From the NCBI RefSeq assembly GCF_020400655.1, contig NZ_JAINRC010000013.1:1-64000 (forward strand): a stretch of 64,000 nucleotides of DNA, in the 5' to 3' direction. The notes below the pieces were generated by a model. That model searched no databases and was not told the DNA's origin. It was given only the letters and a program-made list of their open reading frames with translations. Origin of the DNA: Streptomyces spinosus. GTDB taxonomy: Bacteria > Actinomycetota > Actinomycetes > Streptomycetales > Streptomycetaceae. A program made the position numbers and the translations under genes. Shown piece after piece: positions 35,142 through 42,217 of this stretch. How positions within the stretch are numbered: position 1 is the stretch's first letter; every line of letters begins with the position of its first letter.

Positions 35142-36341
35142 TCACCAGCCGGTGACGCGCGGCCAGTACGCCTCGACACCGGGCACCGGCGCTCGCGTGC
35201 CGCCGGAGCCGTCGATGACGTGGTAGCCCTGGTGCTGGGCGGCGGTGGCGCAGGCGTGGTTGGGCAGGACACGCAGGCGGGTGCCGATGGGCAGATCGGG
35301 CAGGGCGGCACCGTCGCGGGCGGTGAGGGTGCCGTGTTCCTGGCTGGCGGCCGTCATGACCAGGCCCGGGATCGGCGTGCCGGACAGGTCGGTCACCAGG
35401 CCGTAGCCCTGGTCCTGCGGCTGGACGGCGGTGCCGCGGTCGCGGGACATGGCCATCCAGCCGCCGTCGGTGACGATCCAGCCGTACTCGGGACGGTGGC
35501 CGATCACGGTGACCACGACCGACAGGGCGAGGTCGTCCAGGCCGCAGACGCCGAGTCCGGCCATCACCAGGTCGAAGAAGACGTAGTTGCCCGCGCGGAG
35601 TTCGGTGACTCCGGTCAGGTCCTCGGCGGCGTGGGCGGTGGGGGTGGAGCCCACGCTGACGGTCGGCACGGGCAGACCCGCCGCGCGGAGCCGTTCGGCC
35701 GCGGCGACCGCGGCATCGCGTTCGTTCCGCGCCGCCTCGCGCCGTTCCTCCGCGGTGTAGCAGAAGTACGACTCGCCCGCGTGGGTCAGTACACCGTCCA
35801 GACAGCCCGCGTCGTGCAGGATGCCGGCGATGCCGGTGAGCCCCGGGGCATCGGGCCTGAGGCCGCCGCGGTGGCCGTCGCAGTCGATCTCGATCTGGGC
35901 GGGAAGGGCGATGCCGGCCTCCCGCGCCGCCGCGGCGACGAACATCGCCTGCTCGGTGCTGTCCAGCAGGACGCGCAGGGTGACACCGCGCCGCGACAGG
36001 GCGACGACGCGCGGGAGTTTGTGCGGTTCGATGCCGACGGCATAGGTGATGTCGCGACAGCCGGCACCGGCGAACGCCTCGGCCTCGGCGAGCGTGGAGA
36101 CCGTGACGGGGCCGGGGGTGCCGTCGTGCAGGAGGGCGGCGGCGTCCAGGCTCTTGGCGGTCTTCACATGCGGGCGCAGGGTGACCCCGAGGCGGTCCGC
36201 CCGCGCTCGCAGACGGGCGGCGTTGCGCCGCACCCGGTGCACGTCGACCACGGCGAACGGGGTGTCGGGATCCGCCAGGCTCCCGGCGGCGGGGAAGGGT
36301 CCGGCGAGGGCGGACGGAGCGGGGACGGACCCGGACGTCAT
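35142..36341 (-). CDS. alanine-racemase-fold D-threonine aldolase / D-serine dehydratase-like enzyme
   Basis: 399 residues, fold-type III PLP enzyme (Ala_racemase_N plus D-ser_dehydrat domain). The PLP lysine is in LRPHVKTAKSLDAA; VSTLAEAEAFAGAG and EIDCDGHRGGLRPD follow. The C-terminal metal-binding segment is VLPNHACATAAQHQG, where His and Cys bind Zn or another divalent metal in family members. Reaction: cleavage of D-3-hydroxy amino acids or dehydration of D-serine. The start at 36341 is 14 bp from the stop of the regulator gene, and the PLP dehydratase follows 75 bp downstream, so these three form an operon. Confidence 0.87.
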   Translation of the reverse strand: MTSGSVPAPSALAGPFPAAGSLADPDTPFAVVDVHRVRRNAARLRARADRLGVTLRPHVKTAKSLDAAALLHDGTPGPVTVSTLAEAEAFAGAGCRDITYAVGIEPHKLPRVVALSRRGVTLRVLLDSTEQAMFVAAAAREAGIALPAQIEIDCDGHRGGLRPDAPGLTGIAGILHDAGCLDGVLTHAGESYFCYTAEERREAARNERDAAVAAAERLRAAGLPVPTVSVGSTPTAHAAEDLTGVTELRAGNYVFFDLVMAGLGVCGLDDLALSVVVTVIGHRPEYGWIVTDGGWMAMSRDRGTAVQPQDQGYGLVTDLSGTPIPGLVMTAASQEHGTLTARDGAALPDLPIGTRLRVLPNHACATAAQHQGYHVIDGSGGTRAPVPGVEAYWPRVTGW

Positions 36342-36355
36342 GGGCAGGTGACCTC

Positions 36356-37045
36356 TCACTTCGCGTAGTTGTAGACCGTGGCCCGGGACACGCCCAGCAG
36401 GTCCGCGATGGTCTGGGCCGCGTCGCGCGAGTCGAAGTAGCCGTCCCGCTGGAGCTGCCGTACGAGGGCCTTCTTGTCCTCCCGGCTCAGCGAGCGGGGT
36501 GTGGCGGCGCGCTCGGCCGCCCGGGCCTCCACCGCCTGGCGCAGCTCGCGCGCGGTACGGTCCCGCAGGGACTCCAGGGGCCGGCCACGGTGCTCGGTGT
36601 CGGTGGCCACCAGGTTGGACAGCGCCAGGGTGACCGGGGACAGCACGGACACGTCCAGGTTCAGGCACAGGGCCGCGACGTACTCGCCGGCCGCGTTCTT
36701 GATGCCGATGGAGGTGCTCTTCGCCGGGCGGCCGTCGGGGAACTGGTTGGGATAGTTCTGGATGACGCTGGGGTACTGCGGGTCGGCGATGCGGGCCAGG
36801 CCCAACTCGGTCGCGGAGTCGCCCACCCGACGGCCCGACAGGTTGTTCTCGATCGCGCGGATCGCGTGGTCCGGATGCCTCAGGTCGTGCAGCACCACCT
36901 CGCACAGACCGGGGAACATGCGGCCCAGCGCGACGGCGATCTTCTCGGTCTCCCGGATGAGGTGTTCGTCCGCGCCGTCCCCGTCCGATCCGTACGCGTC
37001 CGCGCCTCCCTCGACCACGCCGTCCTCCGTAGACTCGCTGTCCAT
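36356..37045 (-). CDS. DauR/YheO-like PAS-HTH regulator
   Basis: 229 residues. An N-terminal YheO-like PAS domain (LCEVVLHDLRHPDHAIRAIE, NNLSGRRVGDSATELG) is followed by a C-terminal HTH (SRDAAQTIADLLGVSRATVY). DauR in Pseudomonas represses D-arginine catabolism, and relatives control D-amino-acid genes, which fits the two PLP enzymes transcribed with it. An acidic low-complexity stretch (residues ~8-30) comes before the PAS domain. Start ATG at 37045; no strong ribosome site is seen. Confidence 0.87.
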   Translation of the reverse strand: MDSESTEDGVVEGGADAYGSDGDGADEHLIRETEKIAVALGRMFPGLCEVVLHDLRHPDHAIRAIENNLSGRRVGDSATELGLARIADPQYPSVIQNYPNQFPDGRPAKSTSIGIKNAAGEYVAALCLNLDVSVLSPVTLALSNLVATDTEHRGRPLESLRDRTARELRQAVEARAAERAATPRSLSREDKKALVRQLQRDGYFDSRDAAQTIADLLGVSRATVYNYAK

Positions 37046-37072
37046 CTCTGGAATGTGAGTCTAAGGAGGCGG

Positions 37073-37102
37073 ATGTGGCGGGTCAACCGTGATCACTCGT
37101 GA
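37073..37102 (+). CDS. possible 9-codon leader ORF ahead of the thioesterase gene
   Basis: An ATG at 37073 is preceded by an ideal AAGGAGG site (37063-37069) and opens a frame MWRVNRDHS that stops at 37100-37102, 53 bp before the thioesterase start. The ribosome site is the best in the neighbourhood, yet no longer frame uses it. It may be a leader peptide or chance. Confidence 0.25.
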   Translation: MWRVNRDHS

Positions 37103-37104
37103 TC
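37091..37104. promoter_or_regulatory. palindrome GATCAC-TC-GTGATC, candidate operator
   Basis: A perfect 6-bp inverted repeat with 2-bp spacer in the 110-bp divergent gap between the DauR-like regulator and the thioesterase gene. It is a plausible binding site for the neighbouring regulator. Confidence 0.35.
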
Positions 37105-37155
37105 GGATGGAGGAGCCGAGGACGGCACCACCTTCCGTTCCACCGAGGGGGACAC

Positions 37156-37932
37156 ATGACCGACCGGTACGGCGCGGCACACCGGTTGTGGCTGCGCAGC
37201 TTCCACCAGGCGGCGCCGGGCGCGCCCAGGCTGCTCTGCCTGCCGCACGCAGGCGGCTCCGCGAGCTTCTACTTCCCCGTCTCCAAGGCGCTGTCGCCCG
37301 CGGTCGACGTGCTCGCGGCGCAGTACCCCGGCCGGCAGGACCGCCTCGCGGAAACCCCGGCGCGGTCCGTGCAGGAACTCGCCCAAGGGGTGTTCCGCGC
37401 GCTGGACGAGGGGGACGGCACGCCTCTGGCGCTGTTCGGACACAGCATGGGCGCCCTGGTCGGCTTCGAGCTGGCCCGGCTGCTGGAGGCCGCCGGGCGG
37501 CCACCGGCGGTGGTCTTCCTCTCCGGCCGCCGGGGCCCGTCCCTGCACCGGACCGAGACCGTCCACGAGGGCGGCGACGCACGCCTGCTCGAGGAGGTCG
37601 GCAGGCTCGACGGCACCGACACCGCCCTGTTCCAGGACAAGGAGCTGCTGGAGATGATCCTGCCCGCGCTGCGGGCCGACTACCGCGCGGTGGAGACCTA
37701 CCGGCGCGCCCCCGGACCACGGCTGCGCTGCCCCATCGTCGTGCTGACCGGCGACGCCGACCCCCGCGTGACCGCCGAGGAGGCCCGGACCTGGGACCAG
37801 GAGACCGACGGCCCGTTCGAGCTGCACGTGTACCCCGGCGGCCACTTCTACCTGACGGCGCAGCAGCAGGCCGTGGTGGCCCGGATCGAGGGGACGCTGC
37901 GGCGGCTCGGTCCCGGCCGGGCGGAGTCCTGA
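37156..37932 (+). CDS. type II thioesterase (alpha/beta hydrolase)
   Basis: 258 residues of the editing thioesterases that serve polyketide and peptide synthetases: LLCLPHAGGSASFYFPVSKA at the N-terminus, LAAQYPGRQDRL, nucleophile elbow GHSMGALVGFELARLL, acid in TGDADPRVTAEEA and histidine in YPGGHFYLT. TEIIs remove wrong acyl groups from carrier proteins. No PKS, NRPS or carrier-protein gene lies in this window, so it is an orphan here or serves a distant cluster. GAGGGGGA site before the ATG. Confidence 0.9.
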   Translation: MTDRYGAAHRLWLRSFHQAAPGAPRLLCLPHAGGSASFYFPVSKALSPAVDVLAAQYPGRQDRLAETPARSVQELAQGVFRALDEGDGTPLALFGHSMGALVGFELARLLEAAGRPPAVVFLSGRRGPSLHRTETVHEGGDARLLEEVGRLDGTDTALFQDKELLEMILPALRADYRAVETYRRAPGPRLRCPIVVLTGDADPRVTAEEARTWDQETDGPFELHVYPGGHFYLTAQQQAVVARIEGTLRRLGPGRAES

Positions 37933-37961
37933 GCCCGCGGCCGCGGGGACCAGGAGAGCAG

Positions 37962-37991
37962 GGGGCGGTGCCGGTGGTCCGGCGCCGCCCC
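37962..37991. terminator. hairpin between thioesterase and cyclophilin genes
   Basis: 13-bp stem GGGGCGGTGCCGG / CCGGCGCCGCCCC with one T-G pair and a 4-nt TGGT loop, between two convergent genes. Confidence 0.75.
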
Positions 37992-38005
37992 GCGGCGGGT
38001 GTGCG

Positions 38006-38506
38006 TCAGCCGAGGACCTTGGCGGACTCGATGACCACGGGCTCGGTGGGGACGTCCTGGTGGCCGTGGCGGCTGGCCGTCTTGACCGCCTTGATGGAGT
38101 CGACGACGTCCTGGCCCTCGGTGACCTTGCCGAACACGGCGTAGCCCCAGCCGGCCGGGCTCTTCGCCGAGTAGTTGAGGAAGGCGTTGTCCGACACGTT
38201 GATGAAGAACTGCGCCGTCGCGGAGTGCGGGTCGTTCGTCCGTGCCATCGCCACGGTGTAGTTGTCGTTCCTCAGCCCGTTGTCCGCCTCGTTCTGAATG
38301 GGCTCCCGGGTGGGCTTCTGGTCCATGTCCGGAGTGAAGCCGCCGCCCTGGATCATGAAGCCGTTGATCACCCGGTGGAAGATCGTGCCGTCGTAGTGGC
38401 CGCCCCGCACGTACGACAGGAAGTTCTCGACGGTCTTGGGCGCCTCGGCGTCGTTCAGTTCCAGCACGATCCGGCCGACGTTGGTGTTCAGCTCGACTGT
38501 CGACAT
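38006..38506 (-). CDS. peptidyl-prolyl cis-trans isomerase, cyclophilin type
   Basis: 166 residues, no signal peptide, like cytoplasmic PpiB. Active-site segments are IFHRVINGFMIQGGG (catalytic Arg), ATAQFFINVSDNAFLN and WGYAVFGKVTEGQDVVD. It speeds proline isomerisation during folding. A strong AAGGAGATCTCC ribosome site sits at the start, as expected for a well-expressed housekeeping gene. Confidence 0.93.
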   Translation of the reverse strand: MSTVELNTNVGRIVLELNDAEAPKTVENFLSYVRGGHYDGTIFHRVINGFMIQGGGFTPDMDQKPTREPIQNEADNGLRNDNYTVAMARTNDPHSATAQFFINVSDNAFLNYSAKSPAGWGYAVFGKVTEGQDVVDSIKAVKTASRHGHQDVPTEPVVIESAKVLG

Positions 38507-38561
38507 CGGAGATCTCCTTGTTCCGGTGGGGCCTGCCCCCGTTCACGCTACGGAATACACG

Positions 38562-38599
38562 ACCACGGGGCGCAGGGACGCGCCGCGGCACCCCGTGGT
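38562..38599 (-). terminator. hairpin after the NAD kinase gene
   Basis: ACCACGGGG (38562-38570) pairs perfectly with CCCCGTGGT (38591-38599) around a 20-nt GC-rich loop. It lies about 30 bp past the NAD kinase stop, upstream of the cyclophilin gene on the same strand. Confidence 0.55.
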
Positions 38600-38627
38600 G
38601 CGCACGGCCATCCGTCCGGGTCATGTC

Positions 38628-39701
38628 TCAGGACAGCCGGGGTGTGTCCCCGGGGGCCGGGGGCAGGGCCAGATGGGCCAGATCGCCCGGCCGCGGACTC
38701 GTCACCGGCCACAGCGGAGCGGCCTCCCCGTCGGCGAGCGCGGCCGGCGCGTCGGTGAGGTTCATGCGCTGACGCAGCCGCCCGTAGAAGTCCATCGGAC
38801 CGAGCCGGACCGCCTTGAGCCGGCGCGGGGCGGCGTACACGCCGATCCAGTCGCCGGGGCTCAGCACTCCGCGCAGCTGGCCGTCGATGCTGACCGCGGC
38901 CTGCCCCGACCGTTCCAGCACGCGCAACGCGATGGGCTCGTCGGGTGCGGCCACCACCGAACGGTTGAACACCATGTGCGGCGCGACCGGGGTGAACACC
39001 AGGGCGTCCGCCCGCGGTGACACCACCGGACCGCCCGCGGCGAAACTGTAGGCCGTGGACCCGGTGGGCGTGGCCACCAGCAGGGCGTCGGCCGAGTAGG
39101 AGGCGAGCAGCCGGCCCGCCAGATAGACCCCGACCGACACCTGCCGGTCCCGGGCGAGCTTCTCCAGGACCACGTCGTTCAGCGCGATGACGTGCAGCGC
39201 GACACCCCAGTCGTCGCCCACCTCGCATTCCCCGCGCACCTTCGGCGGGGGCAGCAGCGGTCCCCGCCCGTACCGCAGCAGCGTCTCCATCTGCGCCGGC
39301 ACCTCCAGCCGGCACGACGCCCGCATGGTGAGGAGCATCCGGCTCTCGACGTTGATCCGCTCCTCCTGTACGGCGTCCAGCGCGTCCCGCACCGCCGTGG
39401 CGGGAACCTCCGTGAGGAAGCCGACCCGGCCGAGGTCGACACCCAGCACCAGGGCGTCGTTCTCGGCCGCGAGCCGGGCACCGCGCAGGAACGTGCCGTC
39501 ACCGCCCAGGGTGACAATCAGGTCGGGGTCGCCCGCGCTGTCGACCTCCTCGCGGGCGCTGTGCCGCGCGCCCTCCTGCCACACGTCGATGTCCGCGCAT
39601 CCCACCGCGTGCTCGGCGCACCACGCGCGCACCTCGCGCGCGGCGGTCTCCGCCTCGGCGCGTCCGCCGTGCACGACCAGGCCGACACGGTTCACCGTCA
39701 T
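38628..39701 (-). CDS. nadK: NAD kinase
   Basis: 357 residues. The GGDGT motif is at 66-70 (IVTLGGDGTFLRGARLAAEN), followed by GVDLGRVGFLTE, HVIALNDVVLEK and the substrate motif LVATPTGSTAYSFAAGGPVV. It phosphorylates NAD to NADP. The protein has a longer C-terminal tail (~50 residues, Pro/Ala-rich) than short bacterial NadKs. Streptomyces usually carry more than one nadK; this one is not next to the recN/tly-type genes of the housekeeping copy. The start has GGAGGCGG upstream. Confidence 0.92.
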   Translation of the reverse strand: MTVNRVGLVVHGGRAEAETAAREVRAWCAEHAVGCADIDVWQEGARHSAREEVDSAGDPDLIVTLGGDGTFLRGARLAAENDALVLGVDLGRVGFLTEVPATAVRDALDAVQEERINVESRMLLTMRASCRLEVPAQMETLLRYGRGPLLPPPKVRGECEVGDDWGVALHVIALNDVVLEKLARDRQVSVGVYLAGRLLASYSADALLVATPTGSTAYSFAAGGPVVSPRADALVFTPVAPHMVFNRSVVAAPDEPIALRVLERSGQAAVSIDGQLRGVLSPGDWIGVYAAPRRLKAVRLGPMDFYGRLRQRMNLTDAPAALADGEAAPLWPVTSPRPGDLAHLALPPAPGDTPRLS

Positions 39702-39834
39702 CTCCGCCCACCGCCTCCCAGGTTCCCGCCGGGCGCCATCCTCACCGCGGACCGCGCCGGCCCGGCGGACGCCACGCCGCCGGAGCCGGCCCACGACCGT
39801 CCGCGCCCATCCGGCGCCGGTCCTGCGCCCGGCC

Positions 39835-39907
39835 TTCCGTGTACCTCCTGCGCCGTCCGTGTACCTCCTCCGGTTTCCGCGTACCTCGCGACTTTCCGTA
39901 CGTCTTC
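39835..39907. repeat. imperfect tandem repeat, ~20-bp period
   Basis: TTCCGTGTACCTCC (39835), GTCCGTGTACCTCC (39855), TTCCGCGTACCTCG (39875) and TTCCGTACGTCTTC (39894) recur every 20 bp (last step 19). The 383-bp gap 39702-40084 between the divergent NAD kinase and DUF4232 genes contains nothing else I can name. A 20-bp period puts the copies on the same face of the helix, as in operator or iteron arrays. Confidence 0.6.
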
Positions 39908-40084
39908 CGCCTCTCCGAACGCCGTCGATGCACTCACGCCACAGGTGTCACAGCCGGCACACCGGGGAACCCGGTGCCCGGCGTCCGTCCGTGGCGACGA
40001 GCCCGGCGCCGCGTCCTCACCGGTGAGCACCGGCGCTTTGACGGACGCCCCCGACCACGTACCGAGGACAACCGGGGACATGCC

Positions 40085-40666
40085 ATGCGCGACCGACACA
40101 GCATCCGCGTCACCGCGGCGGCTCTGGCCGCCGTCGCCGCGACCCTGTCACCGGCGGCCGCCCGGACGGCGGGCGCCGCCTCGGCGGAGGCGGCCCCGGC
40201 CGGCACGGCCTCCGTCCCGAAAGTGCCAGCCTGCACACCCGAGTCGCTGGAGGCCACGGCGTACCAGGCCGCCCACCGGCCCCCGGGCACGGGCACCGGA
40301 GCGGCGGTCGTCCAGTTCACCAACGTCTCCACGCGGGCGTGCGTGGTGCGGGGCCACCCGACGGTGGCCGTGGCCGGCAACGGCTCCCCGGAGCGCAACC
40401 TCCCGCTGCACGTGACCCGCAAGGGCATCGCGGCCCCGGTGCGGCTCGCGCCGGGCGGCAGGGCCTGGGTGAAGCTGACCTTCGTCCAGGTGCAGGGCGA
40501 GGCGGACGGGTACTGCGTCTCCGGCGCCACGCCCTCCATGTTCCCGTCCCTGGTGGTCGGCCTGCCCGGAGCCGGGAAGCACCAAGTCGCCCTGGTGGAC
40601 GGGCAGATCGCCGAGTGCGACAACAAGGTCACGGTGACGGCGGCGTCGGCGACGCGCCCCTCGTGA
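40085..40666 (+). CDS. secreted DUF4232 protein
   Basis: 193 residues. A Sec signal peptide (TAAALAAVAATLSPAAARTA) is followed by an Ala-rich linker and a DUF4232 domain (AVVQFTNVSTRACVVRGHPT), with four cysteines placed to form two disulfides. Unlike the 15016-15663 protein it has no lipobox, so it should be released. Its 3' end overlaps the convergent alpha/beta hydrolase gene by 38 bp. Function unknown. Confidence 0.8.
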   Translation: MRDRHSIRVTAAALAAVAATLSPAAARTAGAASAEAAPAGTASVPKVPACTPESLEATAYQAAHRPPGTGTGAAVVQFTNVSTRACVVRGHPTVAVAGNGSPERNLPLHVTRKGIAAPVRLAPGGRAWVKLTFVQVQGEADGYCVSGATPSMFPSLVVGLPGAGKHQVALVDGQIAECDNKVTVTAASATRPS

Positions 40667-41555
40667 GCGCGCTTGCGCCGGCCGGCTGACCGTACCGCCC
40701 TTCGTCCGCGTCGAGGAACGGTTCCCACAGGCCCAGCAGCGCGTCCGGGCGGTCCAGCGGGATGATGTGGCCGCAGTCCGGTATCACGTGTCCGGCCAGC
40801 CGGTCGGCGTACGGCCGCAGTTGCCGTTCCAGCGCCCGGCCCACCGGGTGGGCGCCGATCGCCAGCGCGGGCACGGTGAGGCGGGCGCCGGCCACGGCTT
40901 CCCGGATCTGGCGTGCGCCGGCGGGCAGCGCCCGGTACGCGCCGAACGCGGCACGCAGCGCCCCGGTACCGGTGTACGCGCGGACGAACTCGGCACGGAC
41001 GTCCGGCCGCACGCCCCGGCCGAGCGTGCCGCGGTCCAGGAACCAGCCGATGTACGCCTCCTCGTGCCCGGCGAGCACGGTCTCCGCCAGACCGGGCTCC
41101 GCGTGGAAGCCGAACCACCACGGGGGGCCGCCGGCGAAGAACTCCTCGGCGCCCGGCAGGTCGCCCAGCACCGACTCCATCAGCACCAGCCGCCGTACCA
41201 GTCCGGGCCGCCGCATGGCCAGCAGGAAGGCGGGCGGGGCGCCCAGGTCGATGCCGGCCACGACGGCCGGACCGGCGCCGAGCGCCTCCAGCAGGCCCGC
41301 GGCGTCGGCGGCGAGCGTCCCGGGGTCGTATCCCCCGGCGGGGCGCTCACTGTCGCCGAACCCCCGCAGGTCCGGCGCGATCACCCGGTACCGGCGGGCC
41401 AGCGGGCCGATGACCTCGGACCACAGCCGCCAGGTGTGCGGGAAGCCGTGCAGCAGCAGGACGGCCGGGCCCCGACCGGCCGTGGCGACGTTGAGCCCGA
41501 CGCCGTTGACGGTGATCCGGCGCAAGCGCACGCCGGGAACGGACGGGACAGTCAT
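40629..41555 (-). CDS. epoxide-hydrolase-like alpha/beta hydrolase
   Basis: 308 residues. HGFP oxyanion motif in AVLLLHGFPHTWRLWSEVIG, VIAPDLRGFGDSERP, then a nucleophile elbow VVAGIDLGAPPAFLLAM in which Asp, not Ser, stands at the nucleophile position, as in epoxide hydrolases and haloalkane dehalogenases. The late histidine is in IPDCGHIIPLDRPDALL. It is divergent from an HxlR regulator (97-bp gap), which probably controls it. The start at 41555 has AGGGGG upstream. Confidence 0.85.
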   Translation of the reverse strand: MTVPSVPGVRLRRITVNGVGLNVATAGRGPAVLLLHGFPHTWRLWSEVIGPLARRYRVIAPDLRGFGDSERPAGGYDPGTLAADAAGLLEALGAGPAVVAGIDLGAPPAFLLAMRRPGLVRRLVLMESVLGDLPGAEEFFAGGPPWWFGFHAEPGLAETVLAGHEEAYIGWFLDRGTLGRGVRPDVRAEFVRAYTGTGALRAAFGAYRALPAGARQIREAVAGARLTVPALAIGAHPVGRALERQLRPYADRLAGHVIPDCGHIIPLDRPDALLGLWEPFLDADEGRYGQPAGASALTRGASPTPPSP

Positions 41556-41652
41556 GGACGACCCCCTGAGTAACCAATGGTGACAAGGGCACGTTAGGTA
41601 ACTAGCCTGGGCTCCACCAGACCGCACTTTCCCGTCAGTTGGTGAGCCTCAG

Positions 41653-42051
41653 GTGACCTCCCAGGCCAAGGACGCGACCGCCCCGCGCGGCGACCTGTTC
41701 GACCCCGCGTGCCCGACCCGTCGACTCCTCGACCGCATCGGTACGAAATGGACGTCGATGGCGGTGAAGGTGCTGGCCGAGGCGGCACCGGGGGAGGTGC
41801 GCTTCGCCGAGCTGCTGCGCCGGATGCCCGGCGTCTCCCAGAAGATGCTGTCCGTGACCCTGCGGAACCTGGTGCGGGACGGCCTGGTCGCGCGCAGGGT
41901 GGAACCCACCGTGCCGCCCGGCGTGCACTACCGGCTCACCGAACTCGGCCTGTCCCTCGAGACCGTGCTCGCCGCCGTCCGGAACTGGGCCGAGGAGCAC
42001 ATGGCGGAGGTCGACCGCGCGAACGAACTGACCGGCGCTCAGGAGGCGTGA
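41653..42051 (+). CDS. HxlR-family transcriptional regulator
   Basis: 132 residues, the usual HxlR winged helix: CPTRRLLDRIGTKWTSMAVK, LRRMPGVSQKMLSVTLRNLV, RRVEPTVPPGVHYRLTELG. An N-terminal cysteine (in DPACPTR) is typical of thiol- or aldehyde-sensing members. GTG start; the ribosome site is weak. The 97-bp divergent gap has two GTAAC half-sites (in TGAGTAACCAAT and TTAGGTAACTAG) that may be its operator. Confidence 0.87.
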   Translation: MTSQAKDATAPRGDLFDPACPTRRLLDRIGTKWTSMAVKVLAEAAPGEVRFAELLRRMPGVSQKMLSVTLRNLVRDGLVARRVEPTVPPGVHYRLTELGLSLETVLAAVRNWAEEHMAEVDRANELTGAQEA

Positions 42052-42217
42052 ACCGGGCCGGGGTCCGCCGCGATGTGATCTCCTCCCTTGCGGCCGCCGC
42101 ACCGCTCCTGTGAGTCTCCCGTCGAACGATTTTCCGAAGAACTGTTATCGGCACCGCACCGAGCGGTCTCCCGGGTAACGGACAGCATCGTTCGGCGTCG
42201 AGGACAGGGAAGCTCTG

